From contig NZ_CALERY010000022.1 in the NCBI RefSeq assembly GCF_937906905.1, forward strand, positions 62,001-126,000: a stretch of 64,000 nucleotides of DNA, read 5' to 3'. A model generated the notes under the pieces. The model had not been told where the DNA came from and did not search any database. It saw nothing but the letters and a program-made list of their open reading frames with translations. Source of the stretch: an uncultured Helicobacter sp. (GTDB taxonomy: Bacteria > Campylobacterota > Campylobacteria > Campylobacterales > Helicobacteraceae). A program made the translations under genes and the position numbers. This document shows, one piece after another, positions 46,710-54,512 of the stretch; within the stretch, counting starts at the first letter, position 1, and every line of letters begins with the position of its first letter.

Positions 46710-47411
46710 CTAGCCTAGCGCAGGAGTAACAGGGCTGAAAGCAAGAGCAGAATCTAGTGCGGATTCTGGGCTAGATTCTGGCGCGAAACACTCACAAAGT
46801 GCGTAAATAAGGGCTTTGGGATAGAGAGTGTATTCGAGTTGGTGGATTCTGTGCTCAAAATCCTCTAGGCTTTCACCTGCGATTTTGGGAAGCTTTTCTT
46901 GCAGGATAATTCTCCCAGAATCCAGCTCCTCACTCACCCAATGCACACTCACACCACCAAACTCCTCCGCACCAGCATAGCTATCAGCAATCGCATGTGC
47001 GCCTTTATACAACGGCAGGAATGATGGGTGGATATTGATGGTGCGAAATTTGCGCACAAACTCTGCCCCAAGGATACGCATAAACCCAGCCAGCACGACA
47101 AACTCTACCCCATATCGCACCAAAATCTCGCTAAGCGCTGCTTCAAATGCTGCTCGATGGGCAAATGCACCATGAGGGAGCACCTGCACTTCTAGCCCGA
47201 AATTCTCACAGCGCGTGATCCCATAGGCACTAGGATTGTTACTCACGCCTAGCACAAATTCTGGCACGATACCATGAGGCGCAAGCGCTGCTTGTATAGA
47301 ACCTCTCTGCTCCAGGAGATTCTGGAGATTGCTGCCATTGCCACTAAAAAGTATGGCGATTTTGGGCGCAATCTGCGGTTTGGGCGTATCGATATGGCAC
47401 ATAGCTTGCAT
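46710..47411 (-). CDS. purN: Phosphoribosylglycinamide formyltransferase
   Basis: A 233-residue enzyme that adds the first formyl group in purine synthesis. IAILFSGNGSNLQNLLEQ is the GAR-binding start; VLAGFMRILGAEFV and NIHPSFLPLYKGAHAI carry the catalytic Asn and His, and SVHWVSEELDSGRIILQ the Asp. I choose the ATG at 47411, with GAGGAG 6 bases upstream, over a GTG at 47423. A good TATAAT box lies at 47441-47446. The C-terminal tail past residue 215 is Ala/Ser-rich and not conserved. Confidence 0.93.
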   Translation of the reverse strand: MQAMCHIDTPKPQIAPKIAILFSGNGSNLQNLLEQRGSIQAALAPHGIVPEFVLGVSNNPSAYGITRCENFGLEVQVLPHGAFAHRAAFEAALSEILVRYGVEFVVLAGFMRILGAEFVRKFRTINIHPSFLPLYKGAHAIADSYAGAEEFGGVSVHWVSEELDSGRIILQEKLPKIAGESLEDFEHRIHQLEYTLYPKALIYALCECFAPESSPESALDSALAFSPVTPALG

Positions 47412-47440
47412 GCTCCTCTTCACATTTATAGTAGGCGCGC

Positions 47441-47446
47441 ATTATA
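47441..47446 (-). promoter_or_regulatory. -10 box for purN
   Basis: TATAAT preceded by TGC on the minus strand, 30 bases before the purN ATG, is a near-ideal extended -10 element of the sigma-70/80 class. Confidence 0.6.
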
Positions 47447-47452
47447 GCAGAG

Positions 47453-47599
47453 CTAGTGTGTAAGCGTGATAAATACCACTTCTGGCAGATTAAAGACGCG
47501 TGGCAAGCGGTAGTTGAAACTAAGACCGCGCGAGATGATGAGATACCGGTTGCGCGGCGTGTGCAATGTGCCAGCAGCAGCTCGGCTGGAATCTGGCAT
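47453..47599 (-). pseudogene. C-terminal remnant of a metallophosphoesterase gene
   Basis: A minus-strand frame of 48 residues between purN and the PD-(D/E)XK gene reads YLIISRGLSFNYRLPRVFNL followed by PEVVFITL and a TAG stop. This closely resembles the C-terminal end of YaeI/YkuE-type metallophosphoesterases, where a tyrosine-rich strand, SRGLG and PPE-I-x-x-L-x-L close the domain. No HGGH-type metal motifs lie upstream, since that DNA is now the plus-strand nuclease-like gene. The sequence suggests that an insertion or rearrangement removed the front of the gene. The identification rests on memory of the family, so it is moderate. Confidence 0.5.
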
Positions 47600-47604
47600 T
47601 GTGC

Positions 47605-47610
47605 TACAAT
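47605..47610 (+). promoter_or_regulatory. Candidate -10 box for the PD-(D/E)XK gene
   Basis: TACAAT with TGTGC in front, 27 bases before the ATG at 47638. It lies inside or just beyond the metallophosphoesterase remnant, so the gene arrived with, or gained, its own promoter. Confidence 0.45.
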
Positions 47611-47637
47611 GTGTAAATTTTGAAACAAGGGGGAGAA

Positions 47638-48891
47638 ATGGAAAAGTATGATGAATTTTTCAAAAAAGTAAAAGGCTTTTTAGAGCAAGCAGAGAAGCAC
47701 AAAAGGCGTGGGAATAATGACTTTAATCCCTACTTGCAAATGTGGAGTGAGAGTAATGAAGTAAAACTTCATAGTGCGTTAATATGTGGATTTTTAGACC
47801 CGCTAGGCAATCACTATCAAGGCGATGTGTTTTTGGAAACATTTCTAGAATGTGTGGGGCTTAAGGAGTGGTTTGGTGATACAAGCAATGCTAGGGTGCA
47901 TCAAGAGTCCCAATACATCGATGTGTATATCACGAATGGAGAGAAGCATATCATTATAGAAAATAAGATTAACGCAGGAGACCAAGACAGGCAGATTGAG
48001 CGATATATTGAGACCATAGCAAAAGAGCAAAGCAAAGATTCTAATGATGATATGGAATCTAGCGAAAGTGAAACACCACAAGAGCAAAGTGCTTCTTATG
48101 ATAATATTGCTGTGCTTTACCTAGCCCCCGATGAACGAGAACCTTCAAAGTATAGTCTAGGTGAATGGGAAATACAAGGGGAATATCTTGTAAATGGAGA
48201 TAATAAAGTGAGATTTAAAGCAATCTCGTATAAAAATGAGATTCTACAATGGATAGAAAATTCACAGGCAAATGTTGGTTGTATCACACACCTAAATTCC
48301 GCACTATACTTCTATAAAGATGTCGTGCAAATCATTACAAATACAAAGGAGAACACAATGAGCATAGCAAAATTTTTGACAGAAAAAAATATGGAAGAGA
48401 ATATGGAAATAGTCTTTGAGATTCTAAAAAGTAAAGATAAAATTATAGAATCTTATTGTAAAGCAATTATAGAAGAGTATAGAGAGCAGATAGAAAGCAA
48501 AGGCTTTAAGATTGTTAAGACAAGCAAAAATAAAAAAATGGGCAATTGGAGCAAAAATGATTTAAGCTACCCCCTTATGATTAAGCCTAAAGATTGTGGT
48601 AAATACTACTTTGCCTTTTGTGTAGAGCATTATATTCAAAAAGAGAAATACAATTGCTATGGTGTGCGGATTTTTGAGCAAAACTTGAATGATAATTTAG
48701 ATGATAATATATCGAGTAAAATCATAGATTATTTAAATGTCAAGTTTATTTGGTGGCTTAATTATGATAAAAATTTTTGGCGGTATGCGTTTGACACTTC
48801 AATAGCAGAACTAGAGTCTAACTTGCGAAAATTTTTAGATTCTGCCGAGATTAAAGCCTTGAACGAAAAACTTAAAGAATATCACGCATAG
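47638..48891 (+). CDS. PD-(D/E)XK nuclease-superfamily protein
   Basis: A 417-residue protein from the ATG at 47638, with GGGGGAGA just upstream. The first 130 residues match the PD-(D/E)XK type-4 pattern: EVKLHSALICGFLDPLGNHY, then YIDVYITNGEKHIIIENKIN with Asp95, Glu108 and Lys110 as the predicted metal site, and DQDRQIERYIE. The C-terminal 170 residues are Lys/Asn/Tyr-rich with no recognised domain. Family members are found beside restriction and defence genes but mostly lack proven roles. Base composition is visibly more AT-rich than that of its neighbours, and it stands next to a broken gene, both signs of transfer. Confidence 0.8.
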   Translation: MEKYDEFFKKVKGFLEQAEKHKRRGNNDFNPYLQMWSESNEVKLHSALICGFLDPLGNHYQGDVFLETFLECVGLKEWFGDTSNARVHQESQYIDVYITNGEKHIIIENKINAGDQDRQIERYIETIAKEQSKDSNDDMESSESETPQEQSASYDNIAVLYLAPDEREPSKYSLGEWEIQGEYLVNGDNKVRFKAISYKNEILQWIENSQANVGCITHLNSALYFYKDVVQIITNTKENTMSIAKFLTEKNMEENMEIVFEILKSKDKIIESYCKAIIEEYREQIESKGFKIVKTSKNKKMGNWSKNDLSYPLMIKPKDCGKYYFAFCVEHYIQKEKYNCYGVRIFEQNLNDNLDDNISSKIIDYLNVKFIWWLNYDKNFWRYAFDTSIAELESNLRKFLDSAEIKALNEKLKEYHA

Positions 48892-49214
48892 GAACATAAC
48901 TCCCACAAAGTAAAGACTAGAATCCTGCTTTGTGAGCTACAAAATTAGAGATTGCCACTCTCGCTTCACTCGCTCGCAATGATGATAAAAAGTGCTTTCA
49001 AAAGTCGGTATTTTCAAAAAGTGGATTCTAGCAACGCCCAAGCCTCTGGTAAGGTAGAAAAACCGCTGCTATTTTTCTCAATCTCTCCGCATTTTTCTAT
49101 ATTTCTATTTCTCACTGCCTTGACACAACGCTGTCAAAGCTCTTTGTTATAACTTCACAAACCAAAAGCGATACGCAAGGCTATCATCTTTGGCACATCA
49201 CACAAGGATCGATT
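48892..49214. other. Intergenic region with hairpin, palindromic operator-like site and promoter
   Basis: This 323-base gap holds no gene that I can support. CACAAAG at 48904-48910 and CTTTGTG at 48928-48934 make a 7-bp stem after the PD-(D/E)XK gene, perhaps a weak terminator. Near 49120-49137, TTGACA and TGTCAA face each other across 6 bases. TTATAAC at about 49147 could be a -10 box for the AAA+ operon. A stretch near 48951-48982 (ATTGC...GCAAT) resembles short dispersed noncoding repeats of Helicobacter genomes. Confidence 0.5.
49120..49137. promoter_or_regulatory. Inverted repeat TTGACA-N6-TGTCAA upstream of the AAA+ operon
   Basis: A perfect 6-bp inverted repeat with a 6-base spacer, 78 bases before the AAA+ ATPase start. 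The left arm also equals a consensus -35 box, so binding of a repressor here would block transcription. No regulator gene is adjacent. Confidence 0.4.
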
Positions 49215-51422
49215 ATGGTAGCACAAGCAAAAAGAGACAATAAAGTCCTAAGCAAATATAGAATAAGACAGCGCAGAGCGTTAAAACAAGCAGAAAGCAG
49301 CCTACTAGAGCCAAGCAAGCAGTCTTTAGCAAAGCTCCTGCCCTTTAATAAGCCCATAGCCAACGACAAAGACTATGAGAAAAAGTTTTTTGTCGCGCAT
49401 CTTATGGATCTTTTCCCACATCTTATGGATCTTGATAGCTGCTTTAGGCTTTTTAGGAAGCATTTTAGTGTAAGTTTAACTGACTTTGATGATGAAGCTA
49501 TGGTCGCAGAGTTTATCACGCCCTATCTTTTAGAGCATTTTCACGCGCTAAGACCCAAGCCCTTTGTGCGCAAAAATCTAGCCCTTTTGCAAGAGTGCTT
49601 TGGGCTAAGTGCGCTAGAAGTGCAGATTATCTACGCGTTTTATATTTATAGCAAGGTAAGTAGCTATTGCAACTGCCTTAGTGATGATAAGCTTGACTAC
49701 TACGAAGTTTGCTCGCTTATAGGCGAAGTCTTGCAAGTGTCGCACACAAAAGTAGCAAAACTCCTTATGGCAGATATGCCACTTAGGCAGCTTGGCTTGC
49801 TTGATACAGGGTATGCAGATGGCAGATTAGAGCTTGAGAGCTTCGCCCAAAGCCTAATGCAAGAGCCACTAAGTAGGAGTGAGTTTGTAGGCAGTGTGGC
49901 TAGGGCTATGCCAGCAAGCACGCTAGAGTGCCACGACTTTAGCTATATGCAAAAGGACTTAGATATGCTGCTAGATTATTGTAAAAATGCGAAAAATCCT
50001 AGCATTTTCCTCTATGGCAAGCCCGGCGTGGGTAAGAATGAAATCGCTGCCCTGCTTGCAAAAGAGCTAAATAGAGAGCTATGGGAGATCCATAATCTCA
50101 AAAATGGCAAGGTAGAAGATAAGCGATATGAGCAGTTTGTGCGCGCACAAGCTATGCTAGATAAAGATAGGGCGATGATCTTGCTTGATGAGTGTGAAGA
50201 TATATTCCCCACCTTGTATGCGCTGTTTTTTGAAAATAAACCCAGCAAAAACACGCTGAATAAAATGCTAGAATCTGTGAAACTCCCCAGCATTTTCTTA
50301 AGCAATAGCGCAAATATTGACCCAGCATTTTTGCGGAGATTTGACATCGTGCTTGAAATCCACGCCCCGCCGCAAGAAAAGAAGCAAGAAATACTGCAAA
50401 AAGCCCTACAATCACAAGGCATAAAAGTGGATTCTAGGATTATGCGCCAAATGAGTGAGTCTAGCCTCTCTCAAGGCGTGCTTTTGCAAGCGTGCAAAGT
50501 GGCAAAAACGCTGGCGAAAAATAGAGCTACACAAAGCCCAAAAGAGCGGCAAAAAGGCATTACAGATAGCCTTATCCAAGTGCTAAATGAGCATTTAAAG
50601 CTGCAAGGGCAGCCCACAATCGCCACCAAAGCCCCCCAAGCCCTGCCATACAATATGAGCTTGATTAACGCGAGTGTGGATATGCAAAGCTTGTGCGAAA
50701 AAATCAAAAATGTATGTGGGGCAAAAGATTCTAACAAGCTAGAATCTAGCCTAGATTCTAGCGACTCCGCACAAGGCATTAGAATCTTAGCGTATGGAAT
50801 GGCAGGAAGCGGCAAAAGTGAGTTTGCCAAAGCCTTAGCAAAAGAACTCAATAAGCCCATAATGCTAAAAAGAGCGAGCGATTTACTCTCTATGTGGCTG
50901 GGCGGAAGTGAGAAAAACATCGCAGCTGCCTTTAGGGAAGCAGAGAAAAGGGGAGCGATTTTGGTGCTTGATGAAGTGGATAGCTTTTTGCAAGATAGAA
51001 GTGGAGCGCAGCGCAGCTGGGAAGTTAGCCAAGTGAATGAAATGCTGACACAAATGGAGAATTTTGAAGGCATTTTTATCGCCACGACAAACTTTATGGA
51101 TACTTTAGATAGAGCAAGTATCAGGCGATTTGATATGAAAGTGGAGTTTAAGCCGCTAGATTGCGCTAGGCTCAAGCAAGCCTTTAGCCTCTATGCCAAG
51201 CATTTGGGGATTAGCGATTATGCGGTGTTCCTAGAATCCACTTCTGCTAAAAGGGCTTTGGAGAAGCTAGAGAATATCTGCTTTGGAGATTTCGCGCTTA
51301 TCGCTAGGGGGGCAGCCTTTGCGCCGCTAGAGAGTGCGCAGGAGCTACTAGAAAAGCTACAAGAAGAAGCGCGGCTTAAGGGCTTGAGTGCAGCTGGCAG
51401 CAGCAAGCGCGTGGGATTCTAG
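49215..51422 (+). CDS. Tandem AAA+ ATPase
   Basis: A 735-residue protein with two AAA+ modules. The first has GKPGVGKN at residues 268-275 (the usual final Thr/Ser replaced by Asn), Walker B MILLDECED near 321-329, and FLRRFD at 372-377. The second has GMAGSGKS at 528-535, Walker B ILVLDEVDS near 582-590, a sensor-like TTNF at 624-627 and IRRFD at 636-640. The first 240 residues are helical and contain an LSALEVQIIY-type motif also seen in proteobacterial AAA proteins of unknown role. The second module resembles Vps4/SpoVK remodellers. It probably forms a hexamer that unfolds or moves a client, with the first module possibly weakened. The gene leads a tight operon with an unknown protein and a sirtuin. 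Confidence 0.85.
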   Translation: MVAQAKRDNKVLSKYRIRQRRALKQAESSLLEPSKQSLAKLLPFNKPIANDKDYEKKFFVAHLMDLFPHLMDLDSCFRLFRKHFSVSLTDFDDEAMVAEFITPYLLEHFHALRPKPFVRKNLALLQECFGLSALEVQIIYAFYIYSKVSSYCNCLSDDKLDYYEVCSLIGEVLQVSHTKVAKLLMADMPLRQLGLLDTGYADGRLELESFAQSLMQEPLSRSEFVGSVARAMPASTLECHDFSYMQKDLDMLLDYCKNAKNPSIFLYGKPGVGKNEIAALLAKELNRELWEIHNLKNGKVEDKRYEQFVRAQAMLDKDRAMILLDECEDIFPTLYALFFENKPSKNTLNKMLESVKLPSIFLSNSANIDPAFLRRFDIVLEIHAPPQEKKQEILQKALQSQGIKVDSRIMRQMSESSLSQGVLLQACKVAKTLAKNRATQSPKERQKGITDSLIQVLNEHLKLQGQPTIATKAPQALPYNMSLINASVDMQSLCEKIKNVCGAKDSNKLESSLDSSDSAQGIRILAYGMAGSGKSEFAKALAKELNKPIMLKRASDLLSMWLGGSEKNIAAAFREAEKRGAILVLDEVDSFLQDRSGAQRSWEVSQVNEMLTQMENFEGIFIATTNFMDTLDRASIRRFDMKVEFKPLDCARLKQAFSLYAKHLGISDYAVFLESTSAKRALEKLENICFGDFALIARGAAFAPLESAQELLEKLQEEARLKGLSAAGSSKRVGF

Positions 51423-51433
51423 GGTGAGTGGCT

Positions 51434-51931
51434 ATGGATAAGCACAAGCCAGGTGAGATTCTACAAGCCCTGCCAGATGGCTTTGGCTTTAAAGCAGTGC
51501 TTGAAGAAGCGATTAAAGAGAAAGAAAAGAAGTGTAAAGTGGCGTTTGAAGAGTCAAGCGAGCAGACCCAAGCGCAAATCCTGCAAGCCAATCAAGGTTA
51601 CCTAGAATCCAAAGAGCAAGAGCTGTGGGAGGATATACAAGATACAGAGCGGTGGTGGAGATGGGCAGTAGGCGCTGGCGATCTTTTTTATGATTTAGTA
51701 TCTAGGCAGTGGTTGGATAGTGATAGCTATTGGGGTGCTCGCATAAAAGAGCAGCTAGAATCTAGCGGGATTTTTATGAGTGAAGATGAGTTTGCTTCAG
51801 TGCTTGATTTCACGCACCCCGTGCTAGAGGCGCCATACTTGCCTATTTGCTGGTTTCACGATTTGAAATCTTTTTACTATTATGATCTTGATGATTTTAT
51901 AGCGTATTTGAAAAACCATAAAAAGGAGTAA
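51434..51931 (+). CDS. Hypothetical protein between AAA+ ATPase and sirtuin
   Basis: A 165-residue protein from the ATG at 51434; a GTG at 51428 is also in frame. I do not recognise it. It is acidic and rich in Trp and Tyr, with a helical N-terminal half (VLEEAIKEKEKKCKVAFEES) and an aromatic C-terminal half (LPICWFHDLKSFYYYDLDDF). No signal peptide, membrane segment or metal motif is seen. It starts 11 bases after the ATPase stop and ends 2 bases before the sirtuin start, so the three are almost surely cotranslated. It could be an adaptor or substrate for either partner; this is inference only. Confidence 0.75.
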   Translation: MDKHKPGEILQALPDGFGFKAVLEEAIKEKEKKCKVAFEESSEQTQAQILQANQGYLESKEQELWEDIQDTERWWRWAVGAGDLFYDLVSRQWLDSDSYWGARIKEQLESSGIFMSEDEFASVLDFTHPVLEAPYLPICWFHDLKSFYYYDLDDFIAYLKNHKKE

Positions 51932-51933
51932 CA

Positions 51934-52644
51934 ATGAAAGATTCTAAACGAGTGATGATTTTTAGCGGCGCAGGACTTAGTGCAGAGAGTGGGCTAAGGA
52001 CATTCCGTGATAATGATGGCTTATGGGAAGAGTTTGACATTATGGAAGTGTGTAGTGCTAGGGGCTTTGCAAAGGATAGGCAAAAGGTGCTAGATTTCTA
52101 TGATCAAAGGCGGATACAATTAGGGCAAGTCGCCCCAAATGCCGCGCATAAGATGATAGCAAAGCTTAAGGAGAAATATCCGCAAGAAGTGGTGGTGATA
52201 ACCCAAAATGTCGATGACTTGCTAGAGCGCGCTGGGTGTGAAGATGTCATTCATCTACACGGATTTTTGCCTGAAGTGTGCTGCGAATCTTGCGGAGAGA
52301 CCACCAATATCGGCTATATCGCTATGCCAAGCTCTGTGTGTGGGGTGTGTGGGGCGCAAGCCTTGCGGCATAATATTGTGATGTTTCACGAGCCTGCGCC
52401 AAACTACGCCCTGCTAAATAGCGAGCTAGAGCGGCTCAAAGCAGCGGAGGAGAGCTTGTTTGTCTGTATCGGCACAAGTGGCGAAGTGCTCAACGCCGCG
52501 CAATTTACCCTCTATGCTGATAAAAGCATACTAAACAACCTAGAATCCAGCCACCTTGATCGCTACTTTGATGTGCGCTTCATCGAGCCAGCTAGCTGCG
52601 CCGCCCCCAAAATCGCCGCACTTGTGGAAGGCTTTTTGCTCTAG
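51934..52644 (+). CDS. cobB: NAD-dependent protein deacylase (sirtuin, CobB type)
   Basis: A 236-residue Sir2-fold enzyme. MIFSGAGLSAESGLRTFRDN is the NAD-binding start; ITQNVDDLLERAG and VIHLHGFLPEV hold the catalytic Asn/Asp and His109. Zinc cysteines are Cys117, Cys120, Cys136 and Cys139 (CESC...CGVC). The Rossmann end has IGTSGEVLNAAQF. It removes acetyl or succinyl groups from lysines using NAD+. Its complete zinc site and short length point to a normal CobB deacylase rather than the NADase-type SIR2 of defence systems. It overlaps nothing but sits 2 bases after the unknown protein, the third gene of the AAA+ operon. AAAGGAG precedes the ATG. Confidence 0.92.
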   Translation: MKDSKRVMIFSGAGLSAESGLRTFRDNDGLWEEFDIMEVCSARGFAKDRQKVLDFYDQRRIQLGQVAPNAAHKMIAKLKEKYPQEVVVITQNVDDLLERAGCEDVIHLHGFLPEVCCESCGETTNIGYIAMPSSVCGVCGAQALRHNIVMFHEPAPNYALLNSELERLKAAEESLFVCIGTSGEVLNAAQFTLYADKSILNNLESSHLDRYFDVRFIEPASCAAPKIAALVEGFLL

Positions 52645-52667
52645 GTGTTTGCGCTAGATTCTAGGGT

Positions 52668-52769
52668 GTGAGCTTTAGTGTGGTGCTAGTTTGCACAGCT
52701 ATGGGGGTCACCGATGAAAAACACCGGCCCATAAGCGAGCGGGAGAACTTCTATCGACATATTTTTTGA
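52668..52769 (+). other. Short unassigned open frame in the gap after the sirtuin
   Basis: The 277-base gap between the sirtuin and cheB contains a 33-codon frame from the GTG at 52668 (or 22 codons from the ATG at 52701) ending at 52769. The segment KHRPISERENFYRHIF reads like ordinary protein with varied residues. I recognise no family. It could be a small protein or a gene fragment. It also has a CTAGATTCTAG copy just upstream at 52654. Confidence 0.25.
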
Positions 52770-52921
52770 CAGCACAAGTTTTTGGGACTAATGCTCAATG
52801 AAATGGGCATTGCTTGCGCGAGCTTTTGCGCACTATCACGCAAGCAAGATTTAGGCAATATCTCAGCGCAGGAGCAAAAAGTGGATTCTAGTCCAAGCCC
52901 AGCAGCCCAATTGCAAGTGTG

Positions 52922-53608
52922 CTACTGCTCTTTTTTGGTCTCTTTTTTATTGATATCAGCCTGGGAGAATTGCACGATTTTCTCCGCGATTTTGTTTAGT
53001 GGGAGAATCTCATCGATCGCGCCTACTTCAATCGCGCGCTTTGGCATACCAAACACTACGCATGTCTGCTCGTTTTGCGCGATAGTTTTTGCGCCATTAT
53101 CGTGCATTTCTTTAATCCCTATGCAGCCATCATCGCCCATACCCGTGAGAATAATCGCCAGCGCATTGCGCCCTGCAGTATTATTGGCACCGCGGAATAG
53201 CACATCGGCACTAGGGCGGTGGCGCGAGATCCTGGGCGCATCAAGCACTGGGTAGGCAAAGTATTTGCCATTTTCATAGCCTAGCATGATTTGCGTGCCA
53301 CCTTTAGCGAGATAGACGCAGTCATTTTTTAATATAAATTTTTGATTAACCTCAAACACACTAAGCTTTGATTTACCATCAAGCCGCTTGGCAAGCGTCT
53401 GGCTGAAATACTCGGGGATATGCTGGACAATGACGATTGGCGGGAGATTGCACGCAGGGAGAGCGACGAGAATCTCCTCTAGCGCGATGGGTCCGCCGGT
53501 GGAAGAGCCAATCACAATGAGTTTCTCACGACTGATAAGACAAGGATTGCTCTTTAGCAGGACATCTGGGTGATGTCTGTCTTCGATTGCTTTTAGATCG
53601 CGCGGCAT
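52922..53608 (-). CDS. cheB: Chemotaxis protein-glutamate methylesterase CheB, receiver-less
   Basis: A 228-residue methylesterase domain. IVIGSSTGGPIALEEIL holds the catalytic Ser36, IVQHIPEYFS the His, and LTGMGDDGCIGIKEMHDNGA the Asp. It demethylates glutamates on chemoreceptors. The receiver domain of E. coli CheB is absent, as in Campylobacter, so activity must be controlled otherwise. It starts one base after the cheR stop, giving a cheR-cheB operon. H. pylori lacks both genes as I recall. The C-terminal tail is Lys-rich. Confidence 0.94.
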   Translation of the reverse strand: MPRDLKAIEDRHHPDVLLKSNPCLISREKLIVIGSSTGGPIALEEILVALPACNLPPIVIVQHIPEYFSQTLAKRLDGKSKLSVFEVNQKFILKNDCVYLAKGGTQIMLGYENGKYFAYPVLDAPRISRHRPSADVLFRGANNTAGRNALAIILTGMGDDGCIGIKEMHDNGAKTIAQNEQTCVVFGMPKRAIEVGAIDEILPLNKIAEKIVQFSQADINKKETKKEQ

Positions 53609-53609
53609 G

Positions 53610-54449
53610 CTAGTCCCTGATTTTAATGTAGGTCTTATTGCCTAGGCGCTCGACTTTGTCTTTGAGCCCTAGGATATCATCGGCATGCCCAATGTAAAGC
53701 GTGCCATTTGGCTTAAGCGTGCGTAAGAGCCTTTGCAAAATCGCCTCTTGCTCTTTGGGCTGGAAATAGATAAGCACATTGCGACAGAAGATAATATCAA
53801 ACTCATCTTGGCGGAATGGATAGGTAGTATCATGCAAATTAAGCTGAAAAAACTTAATCATCTTTTTGAGCGTGCTTTTAGCGCGTATAGTTTTGGTGCC
53901 ATTAGCAAACACTTGGAGCGTGTCAAAGTATTTATCCATGTTTATCCAAGTTGGCAAGGAGAGTGTAGGGCTTAGGGTAAATACTCCATCTTTGGCATCT
54001 TGAAGAACTTTGGTGTCAATATCGCTGGCATAGATTTCCACATCGCACGATGAATTATACACCTCGCAAGCATAAAGCACGGTAGCAGCGATTGAGTATG
54101 GCTCCTCTCCTGTTGATGAGGCTGCGCAGTAGATTTTGATGTTGAACTGGTTTTTGAATAGCGCAGGAAGCACGCGATCAAGCATATCTTGAAAATGCAC
54201 CTTTTCGCGGAAAAAGTCCGTTTGGTTTGTCGTGAAAGCATTGATAAAAAGTTGCCTAGCTTGGGGGTTTCTGTTTGCCAAAGCGATAAGCTCACTCGCA
54301 GTAGTGATATTGTCAAACACAGGAAATTGCTTCAAAGAGTCAAGGCGGTTTTTCATCATGGTGTGCTTGGAGCTATCCAAATAAATCCCCGTAAGCGTAT
54401 GGAGATAGGTCTGGATCTCTTTAAACGCCTTATTTGTATCGATTACCAA
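53610..54449 (-). CDS. cheR: Chemotaxis protein methyltransferase CheR
   Basis: A 279-residue SAM-dependent enzyme that methylates chemoreceptors. FTTNQTDFFREKVHFQDML is the N-terminal helical part. IYCAASSTGEEPYSIAATVL is the SAM-binding motif, and FDIIFCRNVLIYFQPKEQEA the catalytic one. GTLYIGHADDILGLKDKVER ends the chain. The start is a TTG at 54449 with AAGGA 6 bases upstream. It faces nucT upstream on the same strand with a 63-base gap. Confidence 0.94.
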   Translation of the reverse strand: MVIDTNKAFKEIQTYLHTLTGIYLDSSKHTMMKNRLDSLKQFPVFDNITTASELIALANRNPQARQLFINAFTTNQTDFFREKVHFQDMLDRVLPALFKNQFNIKIYCAASSTGEEPYSIAATVLYACEVYNSSCDVEIYASDIDTKVLQDAKDGVFTLSPTLSLPTWINMDKYFDTLQVFANGTKTIRAKSTLKKMIKFFQLNLHDTTYPFRQDEFDIIFCRNVLIYFQPKEQEAILQRLLRTLKPNGTLYIGHADDILGLKDKVERLGNKTYIKIRD

Positions 54450-54512
54450 GTGCGATCCTTTATCAAACTTACCAAACCCAAGCCTGCCGAGTCCAAACTT
54501 ACCAAACCAAAA

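Noticed and set aside
47344..47628. 94-codon minus-strand frame upstream of purN
   Set aside because: Its frame is not the one with the metallophosphoesterase end, and it overlaps the purN start; only the 47453-47599 frame looks like protein remnant.
47638..48891. PD-(D/E)XK gene as part of a restriction-modification system
   Set aside because: No methyltransferase, specificity subunit or helicase lies next to it, so the name would be unsupported.
51934..52644. Sirtuin as a defence NADase
   Set aside because: The complete zinc-cysteine set and short CobB-like length fit a housekeeping protein deacylase better.
52782..53255. 157-codon plus-strand frame at the cheB end
   Set aside because: It runs antisense to the well-conserved CheB catalytic region and has no motif of its own.
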